Of a stretch of 64,000 bases of DNA, positions 17,015-28,105 are shown in pieces (positions within the stretch are counted from its first letter, which is position 1; each line of letters begins with the position of its first letter). A program made the translations under genes and the position numbers. The notes below the pieces were generated by a model. It searched no databases, was not told the origin of the DNA, and worked only from the letters and a program-made list of their open reading frames with translations. The DNA lies in NCBI RefSeq assembly GCF_001261715.1, contig NZ_CVRU01000020.1, positions 1-64,000 of the forward strand. Direction: 5' to 3'. The DNA comes from Dysgonomonas sp. HGC4. GTDB taxonomy: Bacteria > Bacteroidota > Bacteroidia > Bacteroidales > Dysgonomonadaceae.

Positions 17015-18433
17015 ATGAAATATATCAGCCTGATAATATCACTTTGCCTATGCTTCGCTTTAAATGCTCAAACTACTAAAGATTTGGCTCAGGCAAAACT
17101 TGACTATAAAAATAACGACTTTGCTAAAGCTTTACCTGTATTTGAAAGAGAGCACAGCAGCAAACCGACCGATCCGTCACTCAATCTTTGGTTAGGTGTA
17201 TGTATCTTTGAAACAGGTGGAAACATCAAACAAGCCGAAGAATACCTACTGATTGCCGCTAAGCGCAATTTACCGGAATCGTATTTATATCTGGGTGATA
17301 TCTACATCAAACAATATAGAGTTAGTGAAGCTCAACAACAATATGAGCGATATGCAAAAGTCAGACCGAAAGAAAAGGAAACAACTCTAGGCACTCGTAA
17401 CCAATATTTAGATAAACTACAGAGGGCAATATCCAGAACTGAAGACATCCAAATTATCGATAGTTTGATTGTAAGTAAAGATGCTTTCCTTTCGGCTTAT
17501 AAATTATCATCAGATGCAGGTTCACTAGCTGCTTTTAATGATATTTTTGATGCAGACAGAAGAATAGAATCTACAGTTTATATAAATGGAAAAGGCTCAA
17601 AAATCTATTTTGGGCAACCAACCAATAATAAGATGAGTCTTTTTTCGATGGATAAACTCCTAAATGGATATGGCAACGAAAAGAAAATATCAAATAACAA
17701 CTTAGGTCTTACGGGTAACACTAATTATCCTTTCGTCTTAACTGATGGTTCTACAATTTACTTTGCTGGACAAGACGAAAAGGGTTTAGGAGGATATGAT
17801 ATTTATGTAACCAGATACAATCTGAATAATGATACTTATCTAACACCCGAATTACTAAATATGCCTTTTAACTCAACAGCAAATGATTACCTTTATGTAT
17901 TCGATGAAGAAAAAGGCATAGGATGGTTTGCAACAGATCGCTTTCAACCCGAAGGAAGAGTATGTGTCTATACTTTTATCCCCAACGAAGAAGTGACGCT
18001 AGTGGAAAGTGATGATGAGATATACAAAGAAAACAGAGCAAAAATAGCATCTATCAAAAGTACCTGGAGACCAGGTAAGAACTACTCAAGTCTCATTGCC
18101 ACAGCTAGAAAAGAAAATACAGTAGTTGAGAAGAAAGTCTCAGACTTTACATTTGTAATTGACGATAGATACACTTATAATGCATATACAGATTTCAAAA
18201 GTTCTACTGCACGAAACCTTTACTTTGAAGCTAATGAGAAAAGAAAAGCATTAGAAGCAACTGAAAAGGACTTAGAGGATAAAAGAACTGAATATATAAA
18301 TGTATCAGGCAATCAACGTTCAACTTTAGCCAGCGTAATTCAGAATCTGGAAAATAGACAATCTCTGCTTTACAAAGAAGTTCAGGATTTAGATATCAAG
18401 GCTCGCAATGAAGAGATCAAAGCCTTACGGTAA
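17015..18433 (+). CDS. Exported TPR and PD40-type beta-propeller protein
   Basis: 472 residues with a signal peptide (1-19, ending LNAQ). TPR-like helices fill about 20-130 (KLDYKNNDFAKALPVFERE and LPESYLYLGDIYIKQ). Beta-propeller-like blades follow near 180-330, with DGSTIYFAGQDEKGLGGYDIYV, a PD40-type blade also seen in the N-terminal part of PorE/OmpA-like proteins. A charged coiled coil closes the protein (about 405-472). There is no OmpA peptidoglycan-binding domain. It is probably periplasmic and may be a scaffold for envelope assembly; no activity is evident. Confidence 0.8.
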   Translation: MKYISLIISLCLCFALNAQTTKDLAQAKLDYKNNDFAKALPVFEREHSSKPTDPSLNLWLGVCIFETGGNIKQAEEYLLIAAKRNLPESYLYLGDIYIKQYRVSEAQQQYERYAKVRPKEKETTLGTRNQYLDKLQRAISRTEDIQIIDSLIVSKDAFLSAYKLSSDAGSLAAFNDIFDADRRIESTVYINGKGSKIYFGQPTNNKMSLFSMDKLLNGYGNEKKISNNNLGLTGNTNYPFVLTDGSTIYFAGQDEKGLGGYDIYVTRYNLNNDTYLTPELLNMPFNSTANDYLYVFDEEKGIGWFATDRFQPEGRVCVYTFIPNEEVTLVESDDEIYKENRAKIASIKSTWRPGKNYSSLIATARKENTVVEKKVSDFTFVIDDRYTYNAYTDFKSSTARNLYFEANEKRKALEATEKDLEDKRTEYINVSGNQRSTLASVIQNLENRQSLLYKEVQDLDIKARNEEIKALR

Positions 18434-18557
18434 AATCCAATCAGGCAGTGTAACATATTTATTATCTCGGGCAGTTTTAACCATCTTTGTTTTTTTAGAC
18501 CGTTCAGAAACAAAAATGTTTGAAACCCTAAAACGCATTTAAAACTAATATTAATAT

Positions 18558-19064
18558 ATGACAGTCGAAATTATCATCATCGTTTTTTTGATTATACTAG
18601 GTGTCGGTCTTTTAGCAGCAGAAGTTTTTCTATTACCGGGAATAACAATAGCAGGCATTGCAGGAGGACTTATGCTTATTGGCAGCATTGCCTATGCATT
18701 CTATTATATAAATGAGACTGCGGGATATATAACCATTGCAGCAAACATTATAATCTCCATCGCTGCCTTTTTATTTATACTCAAATCAAATGCCCTGAAT
18801 CATATCGCACTAAAAACGGACATTGATGCAACTGTAGATCAAACAGAAATTTTACAACTCACCATAGGACAGACTGGTATTACTTTATCCCGTCTCAACC
18901 CGATTGGGAAAGCCGAGTTCGACAATCAATATATCGTAGAAGTAAAATCTATTACGGGCGAATTTATTGATGAAGGAGAAAACGTGCAAATCGTAAAAAT
19001 AGAAAAATCAAGTGTAATGGTACAATCTGTACCTCAATTAGAAAATCAAACAAGTATTAACTAA
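18558..19064 (+). CDS. NfeD-family membrane protein, short form
   Basis: A 168-residue inner-membrane protein with three hydrophobic helices (about 3-85) and a C-terminal OB-fold domain (about 100-160, with [18 protein letters not shown] and [15 protein letters not shown]). The serine-protease domain of long NfeD proteins is missing, so this is the short NfeD1b-like class. It is 13 bp upstream of floA, and NfeD-flotillin pairs are a widely conserved operon that organises membrane microdomains. Confidence 0.92.
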   Translation: MTVEIIIIVFLIILGVGLLAAEVFLLPGITIAGIAGGLMLIGSIAYAFYYINETAGYITIAANIIISIAAFLFILKSNALNHIALKTDIDATVDQTEILQLTIGQTGITLSRLNPIGKAEFDNQYIVEVKSITGEFIDEGENVQIVKIEKSSVMVQSVPQLENQTSIN

Positions 19065-19077
19065 TAATTTTATAATT

Positions 19078-20070
19078 ATGCCATTTCTCGTAGTTACAAT
19101 TGCATTAGCAGCATTCGTGCTTCTACTCATCTTTTTCTACTACGTTCCATTCTTTTTATGGATCAATGCCCTATCGGCAGGCGTACGTATATCACTCGTC
19201 CAGTTATTTCTGATGAGATTACGTAGAGTACCGCCACGCACCATCGTATATGCTATGATCGAAGCTCATAAAGCAGGTCTTAGAAATATTACTCGTGACG
19301 AACTAGAAGCCCACTTTCTAGCAGGTGGACACGTCGAGAAGGTAGTACATGCATTGGTATCTGCATCTAAAGCAAATATCGACTTAACATTTCAAATGGC
19401 AACAGCTATTGACCTTGCCGGACGTGATGTATTGCAAGCAGTACAAATGTCGGTAAACCCAAAAGTAATTGATACCCCTCCTGTAACTGCGGTTGCTAAG
19501 GATGGTATCCAGCTGATCGCTAAAGCCCGTGTAACGGTGCGTGCCAACATTAAACAGCTAGTTGGTGGTGCAGGTGAAGAAACAATCTTAGCTCGTGTAG
19601 GCGAAGGTATAGTATCATCTATCGGTTCATCCGAAAGTCACAAATCTGTACTAGAAAATCCTGATTCTATTTCAAAACTTGTTTTGAAGAAAGGTCTGGA
19701 TGCAGGAACTGCATTCGAAATCCTATCTATTGACATCGCAGATATCGACATAGGTAAGAATATTGGTGCAGTACTTCAAATAGACCAAGCTCAAGCAGAT
19801 AAAAACATTGCACAAGCAAGAGCCGAAGAACGTCGTTCAATGGCTGTTGCTCTAGAGCAAGAGATGAAAGCAAAAGCTCAGGAAGCTCGCGCAAAAGTAA
19901 TAGAAGCAGAAGCTCAAATACCTATTGCAATGGCAGAAGCCCTTCGCAGTGGAAATTTAGGAGTAATGGACTATTACAAAATGCAAAACATCCAAGCTGA
20001 CACAGACATGCGTGACTCTATCGCACGTCCAACAGGCAACTCTGGAGGTGGTAAAACAGATAAGAAGTAA
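19078..20070 (+). CDS. floA: Flotillin-like protein FloA
   Basis: A 330-residue membrane-associated scaffold protein of the UPF0365/FloA family. An N-terminal hydrophobic hairpin (about 2-32) is followed by [22 protein letters not shown], an SPFH-like region with [24 protein letters not shown], and a helical tail rich in Ala, Glu and Lys that assembles oligomers. It acts with the upstream NfeD protein at the inner membrane. The length matches Bacteroidota homologues, and a strong terminator follows, so the pair forms a complete operon. Confidence 0.96.
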   Translation: MPFLVVTIALAAFVLLLIFFYYVPFFLWINALSAGVRISLVQLFLMRLRRVPPRTIVYAMIEAHKAGLRNITRDELEAHFLAGGHVEKVVHALVSASKANIDLTFQMATAIDLAGRDVLQAVQMSVNPKVIDTPPVTAVAKDGIQLIAKARVTVRANIKQLVGGAGEETILARVGEGIVSSIGSSESHKSVLENPDSISKLVLKKGLDAGTAFEILSIDIADIDIGKNIGAVLQIDQAQADKNIAQARAEERRSMAVALEQEMKAKAQEARAKVIEAEAQIPIAMAEALRSGNLGVMDYYKMQNIQADTDMRDSIARPTGNSGGGKTDKK

Positions 20071-20097
20071 AGGTTCATACCATTCATTACAATACAG

Positions 20098-20133
20098 AAA
20101 AGGGTCTGAGATTATTATTCTCAGACCCTTTTT
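20098..20133 (+). terminator. Terminator of nfeD-floA
   Basis: A 13-bp stem, AAAAGGGTCTGAG with CTCAGACCCTTTT, and a 9-nt loop followed by T-rich sequence, 28 bp after the floA stop. Confidence 0.9.
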
Positions 20134-20221
20134 ATATTTATGCAAACCTCTTATACAATAACACTACATTGTATAGCTTTGATATTAGCTTTTAGCTATC
20201 AGATATGTTGCACCAAGAACT

Positions 20222-20257
20222 AAAAAACCTCTGAAATAAATTATCTCAGAGGCTTTT
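20222..20257 (-). terminator. Terminator of typA
   Basis: On the minus strand CCTCTGA pairs with TCAGAGG across an 11-nt loop (two more pairs possible) and is followed by T6. It lies about 25 bp after the typA stop. Confidence 0.8.
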
Positions 20258-20280
20258 AATATATTAGAATGTAAATCTTC

Positions 20281-22080
20281 TTATTTCTTAGTGAAACGTT
20301 TACGTTCGTTCTCATCCAAATATATCTTACGCAAACGAGTTGCAGAAGGCGTAACCTCTACATATTCATCTTCTTTAATATATTCCAAAGACTCTTCTAG
20401 ACTAAAGATAATAGCAGGCACAAGCTTTGCTTTATCATCAGTTCCGGAAGCACGCACGTTGGTAAGTTTCTTTGATTTAGTCAAGTTAACAACTAAGTCT
20501 CCTTCTTTTGAATGTTCTCCTACGATCTGACCCATATAAATATCGGTTTGAGATTCGATGAAGAAACGTCCTCTATCTTGTAGTTTATCTAAAGCATAAG
20601 CAAAAGCATTACCCGATTCACTTGCAATAATAGAACCATTTTGACGTTTTTCAATATCCCCTTTCCAAGGTTGGAATTCTAAGAAACGGTGAGCAATAAC
20701 AGCTTCTCCTGCAGAAAGGGTCAAAGCAGCATTACTGATACCGATAATTCCTCTCGAAGGTATTGTGAATTCTAAGAATACTCTTTCGTTTTTCGATTCC
20801 ATCATTGTCAACTCACCACGACGACGAGTTACAAGGTCAATAATCTTACTTGAATATTCCTCAGGAAGATTTATTGTAAGTTGTTCAATCGGTTCGCATT
20901 TCACACCATCAATCTCTTTGATAATAACCTTAGGTTGTCCAACCTGAAGCTCATATCCTTCACGACGCATTGTTTCGATCAATACTGATAAGTGTAATAC
21001 TCCACGACCAAAAACAATCCAAGAATCCGTTGTTTCGGTAGGCTCTACACGTAAAGCAAGATTCTTGTCCAATTCTTTCATCAATCGCTCATATATATGA
21101 CGAGATGTAACGAATTTACCGTCTTTTCCAAAGAATGGAGAGTCATTAATTGTAAACAACATAGACATTGTTGGCTCATCGATATCAATAGGCTCAAGAG
21201 GTTCAGGATTAGTAATATCTGCAATAGAATCACCAATTTCGAAACCTTCTATACCAATCAATGCACAGATATCACCACATTGCACAGACGAAACCTTAGC
21301 TCTACCTAAACCTTCAAAGACATTCAATTCTTTGATTTTAGATTTTACAATCGTTCCATCACGCTTACATAAAGAAACATCCATGTTTTCTTTTATTTCG
21401 CCGCGATGTACACGTCCGATAGCAATACGACCTACATATTTTGAATAATCAAGTGATGTAATCAACATCTGAGGTGTTCCCTGTAAAATTTCAGGAGCAG
21501 GAATATGCTCAACAATAGCATCAAGCAACGCAGTAAAGTCTGTTGCTGGTGTTTTCCAGTCATTCGACATCCAACCGTTTTTAGCTGAACCGTAGATTGT
21601 AGGAAAATCAAGTTGCTCTTCTGTAGCATCTAGGCTAAACATTAGATCGAAAACCATTTCGTGCACTTCATCAGGACGACAGTTGGGTTTATCTACTTTG
21701 TTTATTACAACAATAGGCTTCAAACCTATTTCGATTGCTTTTTGAAGTACAAATCGAGTTTGAGGCATTGGACCTTCAAAGGCATCAACCAACAATAAAC
21801 AGCCATCGGCCATGTTTAGTACTCGTTCTACTTCTCCTCCAAAGTCAGCGTGACCCGGAGTATCAATAATGTTGATTTTTGTTCCCTTATAATTTATCGA
21901 AACGTTTTTAGAAAGGATAGTTATTCCCCTTTCTCGCTCCAAGTCGTTATTGTCTAGAATTAATTCACCCGCAGTCTGATTGTCCCTGAAAAGCTGCCCG
22001 GCAAGTAATAATTTATCTACCGTTGTAGTCTTGCCATGGTCAACGTGTGCGATGATCGCGATATTTCTAATATTTTGCAT
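20281..22080 (-). CDS. typA: Ribosome-associated GTPase TypA/BipA
   Basis: 599 residues from the ATG at 22080, which opens directly on MQNIRNIAIIAHVDHGKTT; an upstream TTG would add seven residues. It is a translational GTPase that binds the ribosome and helps 50S assembly under stress. G1 AHVDHGKTT, G2/G3 around RERGITIL and DTPGHADFGGEVERVL, and G4 NKVDKP are intact. They are followed by EF-G-like domain III (about 200-290), domain V and the TypA-specific C-terminus with GTDDKAKLVPA. A TATCTTTG box lies 19 bp upstream. Confidence 0.96.
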   Translation of the reverse strand: MQNIRNIAIIAHVDHGKTTTVDKLLLAGQLFRDNQTAGELILDNNDLERERGITILSKNVSINYKGTKINIIDTPGHADFGGEVERVLNMADGCLLLVDAFEGPMPQTRFVLQKAIEIGLKPIVVINKVDKPNCRPDEVHEMVFDLMFSLDATEEQLDFPTIYGSAKNGWMSNDWKTPATDFTALLDAIVEHIPAPEILQGTPQMLITSLDYSKYVGRIAIGRVHRGEIKENMDVSLCKRDGTIVKSKIKELNVFEGLGRAKVSSVQCGDICALIGIEGFEIGDSIADITNPEPLEPIDIDEPTMSMLFTINDSPFFGKDGKFVTSRHIYERLMKELDKNLALRVEPTETTDSWIVFGRGVLHLSVLIETMRREGYELQVGQPKVIIKEIDGVKCEPIEQLTINLPEEYSSKIIDLVTRRRGELTMMESKNERVFLEFTIPSRGIIGISNAALTLSAGEAVIAHRFLEFQPWKGDIEKRQNGSIIASESGNAFAYALDKLQDRGRFFIESQTDIYMGQIVGEHSKEGDLVVNLTKSKKLTNVRASGTDDKAKLVPAIIFSLEESLEYIKEDEYVEVTPSATRLRKIYLDENERKRFTKK

Positions 22081-22098
22081 ACCTATTTTTTGAGGCTG

Positions 22099-22106
22099 CA
22101 AAGATA
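22099..22106 (-). promoter_or_regulatory. -7 box of typA promoter
   Basis: TATCTTTG on the minus strand, 18 bp upstream of the chosen start. The short distance supports the ATG at 22080 over the upstream TTG. Confidence 0.6.
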
Positions 22107-22109
22107 CAA

Positions 22110-22157
22110 CAAAATATCGACAATCTTCTCATTCTATGAGAATACTGTCGATATTTA
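22110..22157 (-). terminator. Terminator of the S1/P1 nuclease gene
   Basis: A perfect 11-bp outer stem AAATATCGACA/TGTCGATATTT encloses an inner stem TTCTCAT/ATGAGAA. TTTTG follows on the minus strand, adjoining the typA promoter. Confidence 0.75.
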
Positions 22158-22180
22158 ATTCGTTTATAATGATTATTTCT

Positions 22181-22975
22181 TTATCGAAATATCTGATCTA
22201 AAATAGCTGCCAATCGCAAACCGCCTCGCTGCAATTGTAATTCTACAACATCTGTATATTTATAAGCGTAGTCGTAAGACAATCTATCCTCATTATTTAC
22301 TGACGAATAAATCTCATTTGCCAGGCAATGAGATTCATACAACCAATCCTCTAATGTTCCAGCCTCCAAAGTCTTCTTCTTCTCTTTAGATATAGTATTC
22401 AACAGATTAGCATATTCTGTATAGCTATATTTCATATAATCAATCAACTTACCATCCCAAACAGAATGTAGGTTGCTTTTATCACTAAACCACAATACCG
22501 AAATACGATTACCTCCCAGATCCTCTTCACGACCTACGTGCATGGGCTGATGTGCATCCCCCATAAGGTGTACCAAGAAATAGAGTGCAACTCTTTTTTG
22601 CTCAACAGACGAAACATTATCGGCTATAATCTGCTCCAACTTAGGAATCTCTTTGTAAATATTATCTTGTTGAATATTTTTGATATAAGCCACAAAATCT
22701 TCTTTTGACAAATTACCCGGAGCATTCACGTAGTGCCAAGTATGGGTATGATCATACTCTCCTGTTTTATCCGATTTGATAAAATCAGGCCAATTTGCCC
22801 AATATGCAACTGGCATATTATTTAGCAACTGGTTAATCTTTTTGCGTGTACTCGATTTAATATTCTGATCGGCAATTTGAGCCACGACTCTATGCCCAGT
22901 CATTCCCCAAGCGAATAATTGAGATGGTAATAAAATAGAAACAGCAAGAATACTAAGAACTAAAAACTTCTTCAT
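22181..22975 (-). CDS. Secreted S1/P1-type zinc nuclease
   Basis: A 264-residue exported enzyme that degrades single-stranded nucleic acids and removes 3' phosphates. Signal cleavage after FA would leave Trp23 at the mature N-terminus, the residue whose amino group binds zinc in the P1 family. Further ligands lie in MTGHRVVAQIAD, HYVNAPG, HLMGDAHQPMHVG and NLHSVWDG. All expected His and Asp motifs are present. It probably scavenges phosphate or nucleosides in the periplasm or outside. A variant AAGGTC dyad sits 11 nt before the start codon. Confidence 0.94.
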   Translation of the reverse strand: MKKFLVLSILAVSILLPSQLFAWGMTGHRVVAQIADQNIKSSTRKKINQLLNNMPVAYWANWPDFIKSDKTGEYDHTHTWHYVNAPGNLSKEDFVAYIKNIQQDNIYKEIPKLEQIIADNVSSVEQKRVALYFLVHLMGDAHQPMHVGREEDLGGNRISVLWFSDKSNLHSVWDGKLIDYMKYSYTEYANLLNTISKEKKKTLEAGTLEDWLYESHCLANEIYSSVNNEDRLSYDYAYKYTDVVELQLQRGGLRLAAILDQIFR

Positions 22976-22986
22976 ATCAGGAATTT

Positions 22987-23000
22987 AAGGTCATAGACCC
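22987..23000 (-). repeat. AAGGTC-N3-GACC dyad, copy 2
   Basis: AAGGTC-ATA-GACCC, 11 nt upstream of the nuclease start codon, followed (plus strand) by ATTTATATTACTTAGGAAA. That tail resembles the tail of the exbB and nuoCD copies. Confidence 0.7.
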
Positions 23001-23084
23001 ATTTATATTACTTAGGAAAGTTAAATAATTATATTAATCCACTATAACTAAACCAAGTAACGAACAGTTTAAATTATTCAAAAA

Positions 23085-24374
23085 TTACAACAAATCTACA
23101 CATTTTTCTAGTTGAAGCCCCCTTGACCCTTTAATTAAAATAAAGCGATCTTCTATCGGATTGTCTTTTAAGAACTTTGTAAAATCATCTAATGTAGCAA
23201 AACAGGGGTAAGTTGTATTTGTCTTACTAAAATGATCTCCTACAAAAAAAGCATTATCAATAGAATTTGAAGCTATAAAATCAACAATCTTTTGATGCTC
23301 TGCTGCACTATCATTACCAAGCTCCCTCATATCTCCCAAAATAAGAGTCTTGTTAGGAACATCCATTTTTGTAAAATTCTGTAAAGCAGCACCCATACTG
23401 GTAGGATTTGCATTATAGGCATCTATGATTAATGTATTTTTTTCGGTCTTTTTTAATTGTGAACGATTATTATTTGGAACATATTCTTCAATAGCCTTGC
23501 ATATTTTTGCCGTTTTCACGCCGAAATACTTACCAATAGCAACAGCAGCCAATGCATTCGAAAGATTATATTCACCTATTAAATTCGTTTTTACAATATG
23601 ATCATTCTTCGAGAATTTCCACACAAAGCTTAGATAGGGGTCATTTGCAACAGCCCTTCCACAAACGAAAAGAGAATCGTCGTTACCATAACTTATCGTA
23701 GCTATCCCCTCAGATATATTCTTTAAGTATGGATTATCATTATCTATAAATATTTTACTATTTTTTTGTTCTCTCAGGAAATCATAAAGCTCGCCTTTCG
23801 CTTTTATAATATTTTCAAATGAGCCGAACCCTTCGATATGTGCACGACCAACATTAGTGATAAGACCATAGTTCGGTCTGGCTATTTCTACCAATGTTTT
23901 TATTTCACCCACGTGATTAGCTCCCATTTCGATAACCGCTATTTCATGAGCTTTAGTCATCTTCAAGAGAGTTAGAGGTACCCCAATATGATTATTGAGA
24001 TTACCATGAGTTGATAATACATTAAACTCTTGAGAAAGCACTGCTGTTATCAACTCCTTAGATGTAGTTTTACCATTAGTCCCGGTCACCCCAATTACAG
24101 GAATAGATAATTTACTACGATGAAAACTTGCCAGCTTCTGCAATGTAGTCAAACAATCATCTACTAAAAATATATTTTGAGAATCGTCGGCAAACTCGGC
24201 TTCATCTACAATTGCATATTTGCAACCTAACTCTAAAGCCTTTTTAGCATATAAATTTCCATTGAAATTGGAACCTTTCAAAGCAAAGAAAATAGAATTC
24301 TCTGCACAATTGCGTGTATCGGTAGTTATTGACGGATATTGTTTAAATATTTCGTACAATTGAGATATTTCCAT
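23085..24374 (-). CDS. murF: UDP-MurNAc-tripeptide--D-alanyl-D-alanine ligase
   Basis: A 429-residue cytoplasmic Mur ligase that adds D-Ala-D-Ala to the UDP-MurNAc tripeptide. The N-terminal substrate domain contains TDTRNCAENSIFFALKGSNFNGN. The central ATPase domain has VIGVTGTNGKTTSKELI (P-loop about residues 95-110) and IEMGANHVGEI. The C-terminal domain carries IIDAYNANPTSMGAAL and LILGDMRELG. The length is normal. It stands apart from other cell-wall synthesis genes. No promoter box could be identified upstream. Confidence 0.95.
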   Translation of the reverse strand: MEISQLYEIFKQYPSITTDTRNCAENSIFFALKGSNFNGNLYAKKALELGCKYAIVDEAEFADDSQNIFLVDDCLTTLQKLASFHRSKLSIPVIGVTGTNGKTTSKELITAVLSQEFNVLSTHGNLNNHIGVPLTLLKMTKAHEIAVIEMGANHVGEIKTLVEIARPNYGLITNVGRAHIEGFGSFENIIKAKGELYDFLREQKNSKIFIDNDNPYLKNISEGIATISYGNDDSLFVCGRAVANDPYLSFVWKFSKNDHIVKTNLIGEYNLSNALAAVAIGKYFGVKTAKICKAIEEYVPNNNRSQLKKTEKNTLIIDAYNANPTSMGAALQNFTKMDVPNKTLILGDMRELGNDSAAEHQKIVDFIASNSIDNAFFVGDHFSKTNTTYPCFATLDDFTKFLKDNPIEDRFILIKGSRGLQLEKCVDLL

Positions 24375-24687
24375 AAATTGCGTATATGATATAATAAATA
24401 AAACTTATGCTTGATAAGGAACACCTCAGTGATCAATTTTGTTGACCTGAAAAGCAATAATCTTCCTTAATTTTTTAAGGTATGAAACCTTTTTTTAATT
24501 TTGACTAATATTAAGTGTAATCTGCTACTATAATTGCTGATAATGTAGCATTAAAAACTTAGTATTATTTTGTATCTTTCGCTTATATAAATACTCTGCA
24601 AAAATACCCCATTTATGGTATTTTATTTATGGTTTGAAGCACGTAATTTTGTATCAATTAATAATAAAACAAAAAAATATATTGGTC
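24375..24687. other. 313-bp cysK upstream region
   Basis: Divergent space between murF and cysK. It holds a weak -7-like TATCTTTC (24573-24580), a perfect 8-bp hairpin AAAATACC/GGTATTTT with an 8-nt loop (24601-24624) in the likely leader, and a pair of alternative small stems near 24465-24491 ending in T7. No riboswitch class was recognised. Confidence 0.45.
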
Positions 24688-25635
24688 ATGACTAAAATAG
24701 CAAAAAAACTTACCGACCTAATTGGTAACACACCTTTATTGGAACTATCAAATTACGAAAAAAATCACAATATCGATGCAAAAATCATTGCAAAGTTAGA
24801 ATATTTTAATCCCGCATCAAGTGTAAAAGATCGTATTGCTTTTGCAATGATTACAGATGCCGAAGAAAAAGGAATATTAAAAGCTGATAGTGTTATTATT
24901 GAGCCAACCAGTGGAAACACAGGAATAGGTTTGGCTTTTGTAGCAGCTGCAAAAGGATACAAACTGACTCTTACAATGCCTGAAACGATGAGTATTGAAC
25001 GCCGAAACCTATTGAAAGCTCTTGGCGCAAATATTGTTTTAACTCCCGGACCTGATGGAATGAAAGGAGCTATTGCAAAGGCTGTAGAGTTGAAAGAAAG
25101 TACTCCTAACGGAGTTATACTTCAACAATTCGAGAATCCGGCCAATCCTGCTATACATCGTAAAACTACTGCTGAAGAAATTTGGAGAGATACCGATGGA
25201 CAAGTAGATATTTTTGTTGCCGGTGTGGGAACTGGTGGAACTGTAAGCGGAGTAGGCGAAGTTTTGAAGCAACGCAATCCTAAAATACAGATTGTTGCCG
25301 TAGAGCCAACCGATTCACCTGTATTATCAGGCGGTAAACCAGGTCCTCACAAAATACAAGGAATAGGTGCTGGCTTTATCCCTAAAACTTATGATGCATC
25401 GGTAGTTGATGAAATCATTCAAGTAAAGAACGATGATGCTATACTTACCAGCAGACTTCTAGCTCGCGAAGAAGGTTTATTAGTTGGTATCTCATCAGGT
25501 GCAGCAATATATGCTGCTGCTGAATTGGCAAAACGCCCAGAAAATAAAGGTAAGAACATAGTAGTAATACTTCCTGATACAGGAGAACGTTATTTATCGA
25601 CTGTTCTTTATTCTTTTGAAGAATATCCCTTATAA
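24688..25635 (+). CDS. cysK: Cysteine synthase A (O-acetylserine sulfhydrylase)
   Basis: A 315-residue PLP enzyme making cysteine from O-acetylserine and sulfide. The ATG at 24688 starts [18 protein letters not shown], the usual CysK opening; longer in-frame starts run into leader sequence. The PLP lysine lies in [10 protein letters not shown], the phosphate-binding loop is [12 protein letters not shown] and the substrate loop is [26 protein letters not shown] closes the active site. It is followed by metY, so the two supply sulfur amino acids, though a terminator-like hairpin separates them. Confidence 0.96.
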   Translation: MTKIAKKLTDLIGNTPLLELSNYEKNHNIDAKIIAKLEYFNPASSVKDRIAFAMITDAEEKGILKADSVIIEPTSGNTGIGLAFVAAAKGYKLTLTMPETMSIERRNLLKALGANIVLTPGPDGMKGAIAKAVELKESTPNGVILQQFENPANPAIHRKTTAEEIWRDTDGQVDIFVAGVGTGGTVSGVGEVLKQRNPKIQIVAVEPTDSPVLSGGKPGPHKIQGIGAGFIPKTYDASVVDEIIQVKNDDAILTSRLLAREEGLLVGISSGAAIYAAAELAKRPENKGKNIVVILPDTGERYLSTVLYSFEEYPL

Positions 25636-25639
25636 GAAA

Positions 25640-25654
25640 AAGGTCTGTGACCTT
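25640..25654 (+). repeat. AAGGTC-N3-GACCTT dyad, copy 3
   Basis: AAGGTC-TGT-GACCTT with perfect 6-bp arms, four bases after the cysK stop and 92 nt before metY. Confidence 0.75.
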
Positions 25655-25671
25655 ATGATTGCAAATAATAA

Positions 25672-27042
<1,371 letters not shown>

Positions 27043-27047
27043 TAAAT

Positions 27048-27077
27048 AAAAAGAGACGTAAATTTACGTCTCTTTTT
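27048..27077 (+). terminator. Terminator of metY, bidirectional
   Basis: A perfect 15-bp palindromic stem, AAAAAGAGACGTAAA with its complement, and no unpaired loop base, followed by T-rich sequence. It may also stop transcription arriving from the DUF3836 genes on the other strand. Confidence 0.9.
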
Positions 27078-27107
27078 ATTTTAACTAGATAAACCTTATT
27101 GAACTTC

Positions 27108-27524
27108 TTACTTTTGTGAACTACTTGCAACTGTCAATAAATCTGTTTTCGACTCATATACATGCATTACATACTGAATATCGTTTCCCCAAGCTTTCGT
27201 CGATTTATTCCACTCAACATATGATATAGCTTTAAGGCTTCCCTTATCATATTCATACATATACTTTTGATATGCTACCCATACTTTTTTACGAGATTCC
27301 CATTTATAAGAAATTCTTTCCTTAAGACTTCCATCTGCATTGTATTGGAGAACACACTCGGTCAATGGAACCAAGTTCATATCGTTTTCACCTTTACAAA
27401 CAGTAGTTGTTACTGTACGCTTCTCTTTATCTTCAATTACATTCTTGTATAATTTATCACCTGCAAAGGAGTTGCTTATTGATAAAAAGAATGCCACCAC
27501 CAAAGTACCTATTATTGTTTTCAT
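27108..27524 (-). CDS. DUF3836-type secreted protein, paralogue A
   Basis: 138 residues with a signal peptide (1-21, ending SFAG). The mature part has repeated beta-hairpin-like units: TVTTTVCKGEND, ECVLQYNADGSLKERISYKWES and KYMYEYDKGSLKAISYVEWN. These match the YD-repeat-like pattern of DUF3836 proteins found in Bacteroidales. Function is unknown. It is the last of three tandem paralogues on the minus strand; its C-terminus differs most from the others. Confidence 0.82.
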   Translation of the reverse strand: MKTIIGTLVVAFFLSISNSFAGDKLYKNVIEDKEKRTVTTTVCKGENDMNLVPLTECVLQYNADGSLKERISYKWESRKKVWVAYQKYMYEYDKGSLKAISYVEWNKSTKAWGNDIQYVMHVYESKTDLLTVASSSQK

Positions 27525-27553
27525 GATTATGCTATTATTTGATTGTTATACTA

Positions 27554-27991
27554 TTAATATTTTTTATTCTTACTATCTGTTATAGATAAGTATTTTACAG
27601 GAGAAGACTCATTGCTTTTATCATAAATATACATGGCATACTGAACATCTTTGTTCCAAGAATTAGAAGATTCATTCCACGACAGATATGAAATATTAAT
27701 TAATTCGCCATTTATATTGTATTCGTATTTATATTTACTTACTACAAGCCATTGTTGTGTATTTGAATCCCATTTATAAGAGATTCTTTCTTTTAGATTT
27801 TTATCTGTATTGTATTCAAAAACTGTTTGTTTAAATGGAACCAAGTCTCTATTATCCGTACCATTATAAACGGTTGTTGTAACAGTACCAGTTTCTTTAC
27901 TACCTTCTACATTCTTATGTATTGTATTGCCTCCAAAAGAAGTACTGATTGACAAACAGGCTGCTAGTATTGTAATAATTGTTGTTTTCAT
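27554..27991 (-). CDS. DUF3836-type secreted protein, paralogue B
   Basis: 145 residues from the ATG at 27991, preferred because it begins the signal peptide MKTTIITILAACLSISTSFG; upstream codons would add a hydrophilic extension. The mature domain repeats the layout of its neighbour: TVTTTVYNGTDN, FEYNTDKNLKERISYKWDS and KYKYEYNINGELINISYLSWNE. The high similarity to the flanking genes indicates tandem duplication. The function is unknown and the protein is presumably periplasmic or extracellular. Confidence 0.82.
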   Translation of the reverse strand: MKTTIITILAACLSISTSFGGNTIHKNVEGSKETGTVTTTVYNGTDNRDLVPFKQTVFEYNTDKNLKERISYKWDSNTQQWLVVSKYKYEYNINGELINISYLSWNESSNSWNKDVQYAMYIYDKSNESSPVKYLSITDSKNKKY

Positions 27992-28066
27992 AATCTTGTT
28001 GTTATTTGCTTTATATTTAAGACGCATAATCTAAGCGATTGGTTACAGTCTGTTCTGATTTTTTTA

Positions 28067-28098
28067 ATCGTATACTGATTTCTCAACCAGTATACGAT
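28067..28098. repeat. 11-bp inverted repeat between DUF3836 genes
   Basis: ATCGTATACTG and CAGTATACGAT are separated by 10 nt. No T-run lies at the correct side for minus-strand termination, so it may be an operator or an RNA stem controlling the downstream copies. Confidence 0.5.
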
Positions 28099-28105
28099 AG
28101 ATTGA

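Noticed and set aside
24461-24491. cysK attenuator or riboswitch terminator
   Set aside because: The 5-bp stem before T7 is weak and lies upstream of the likely -7 box, so it would not be in the cysK transcript.
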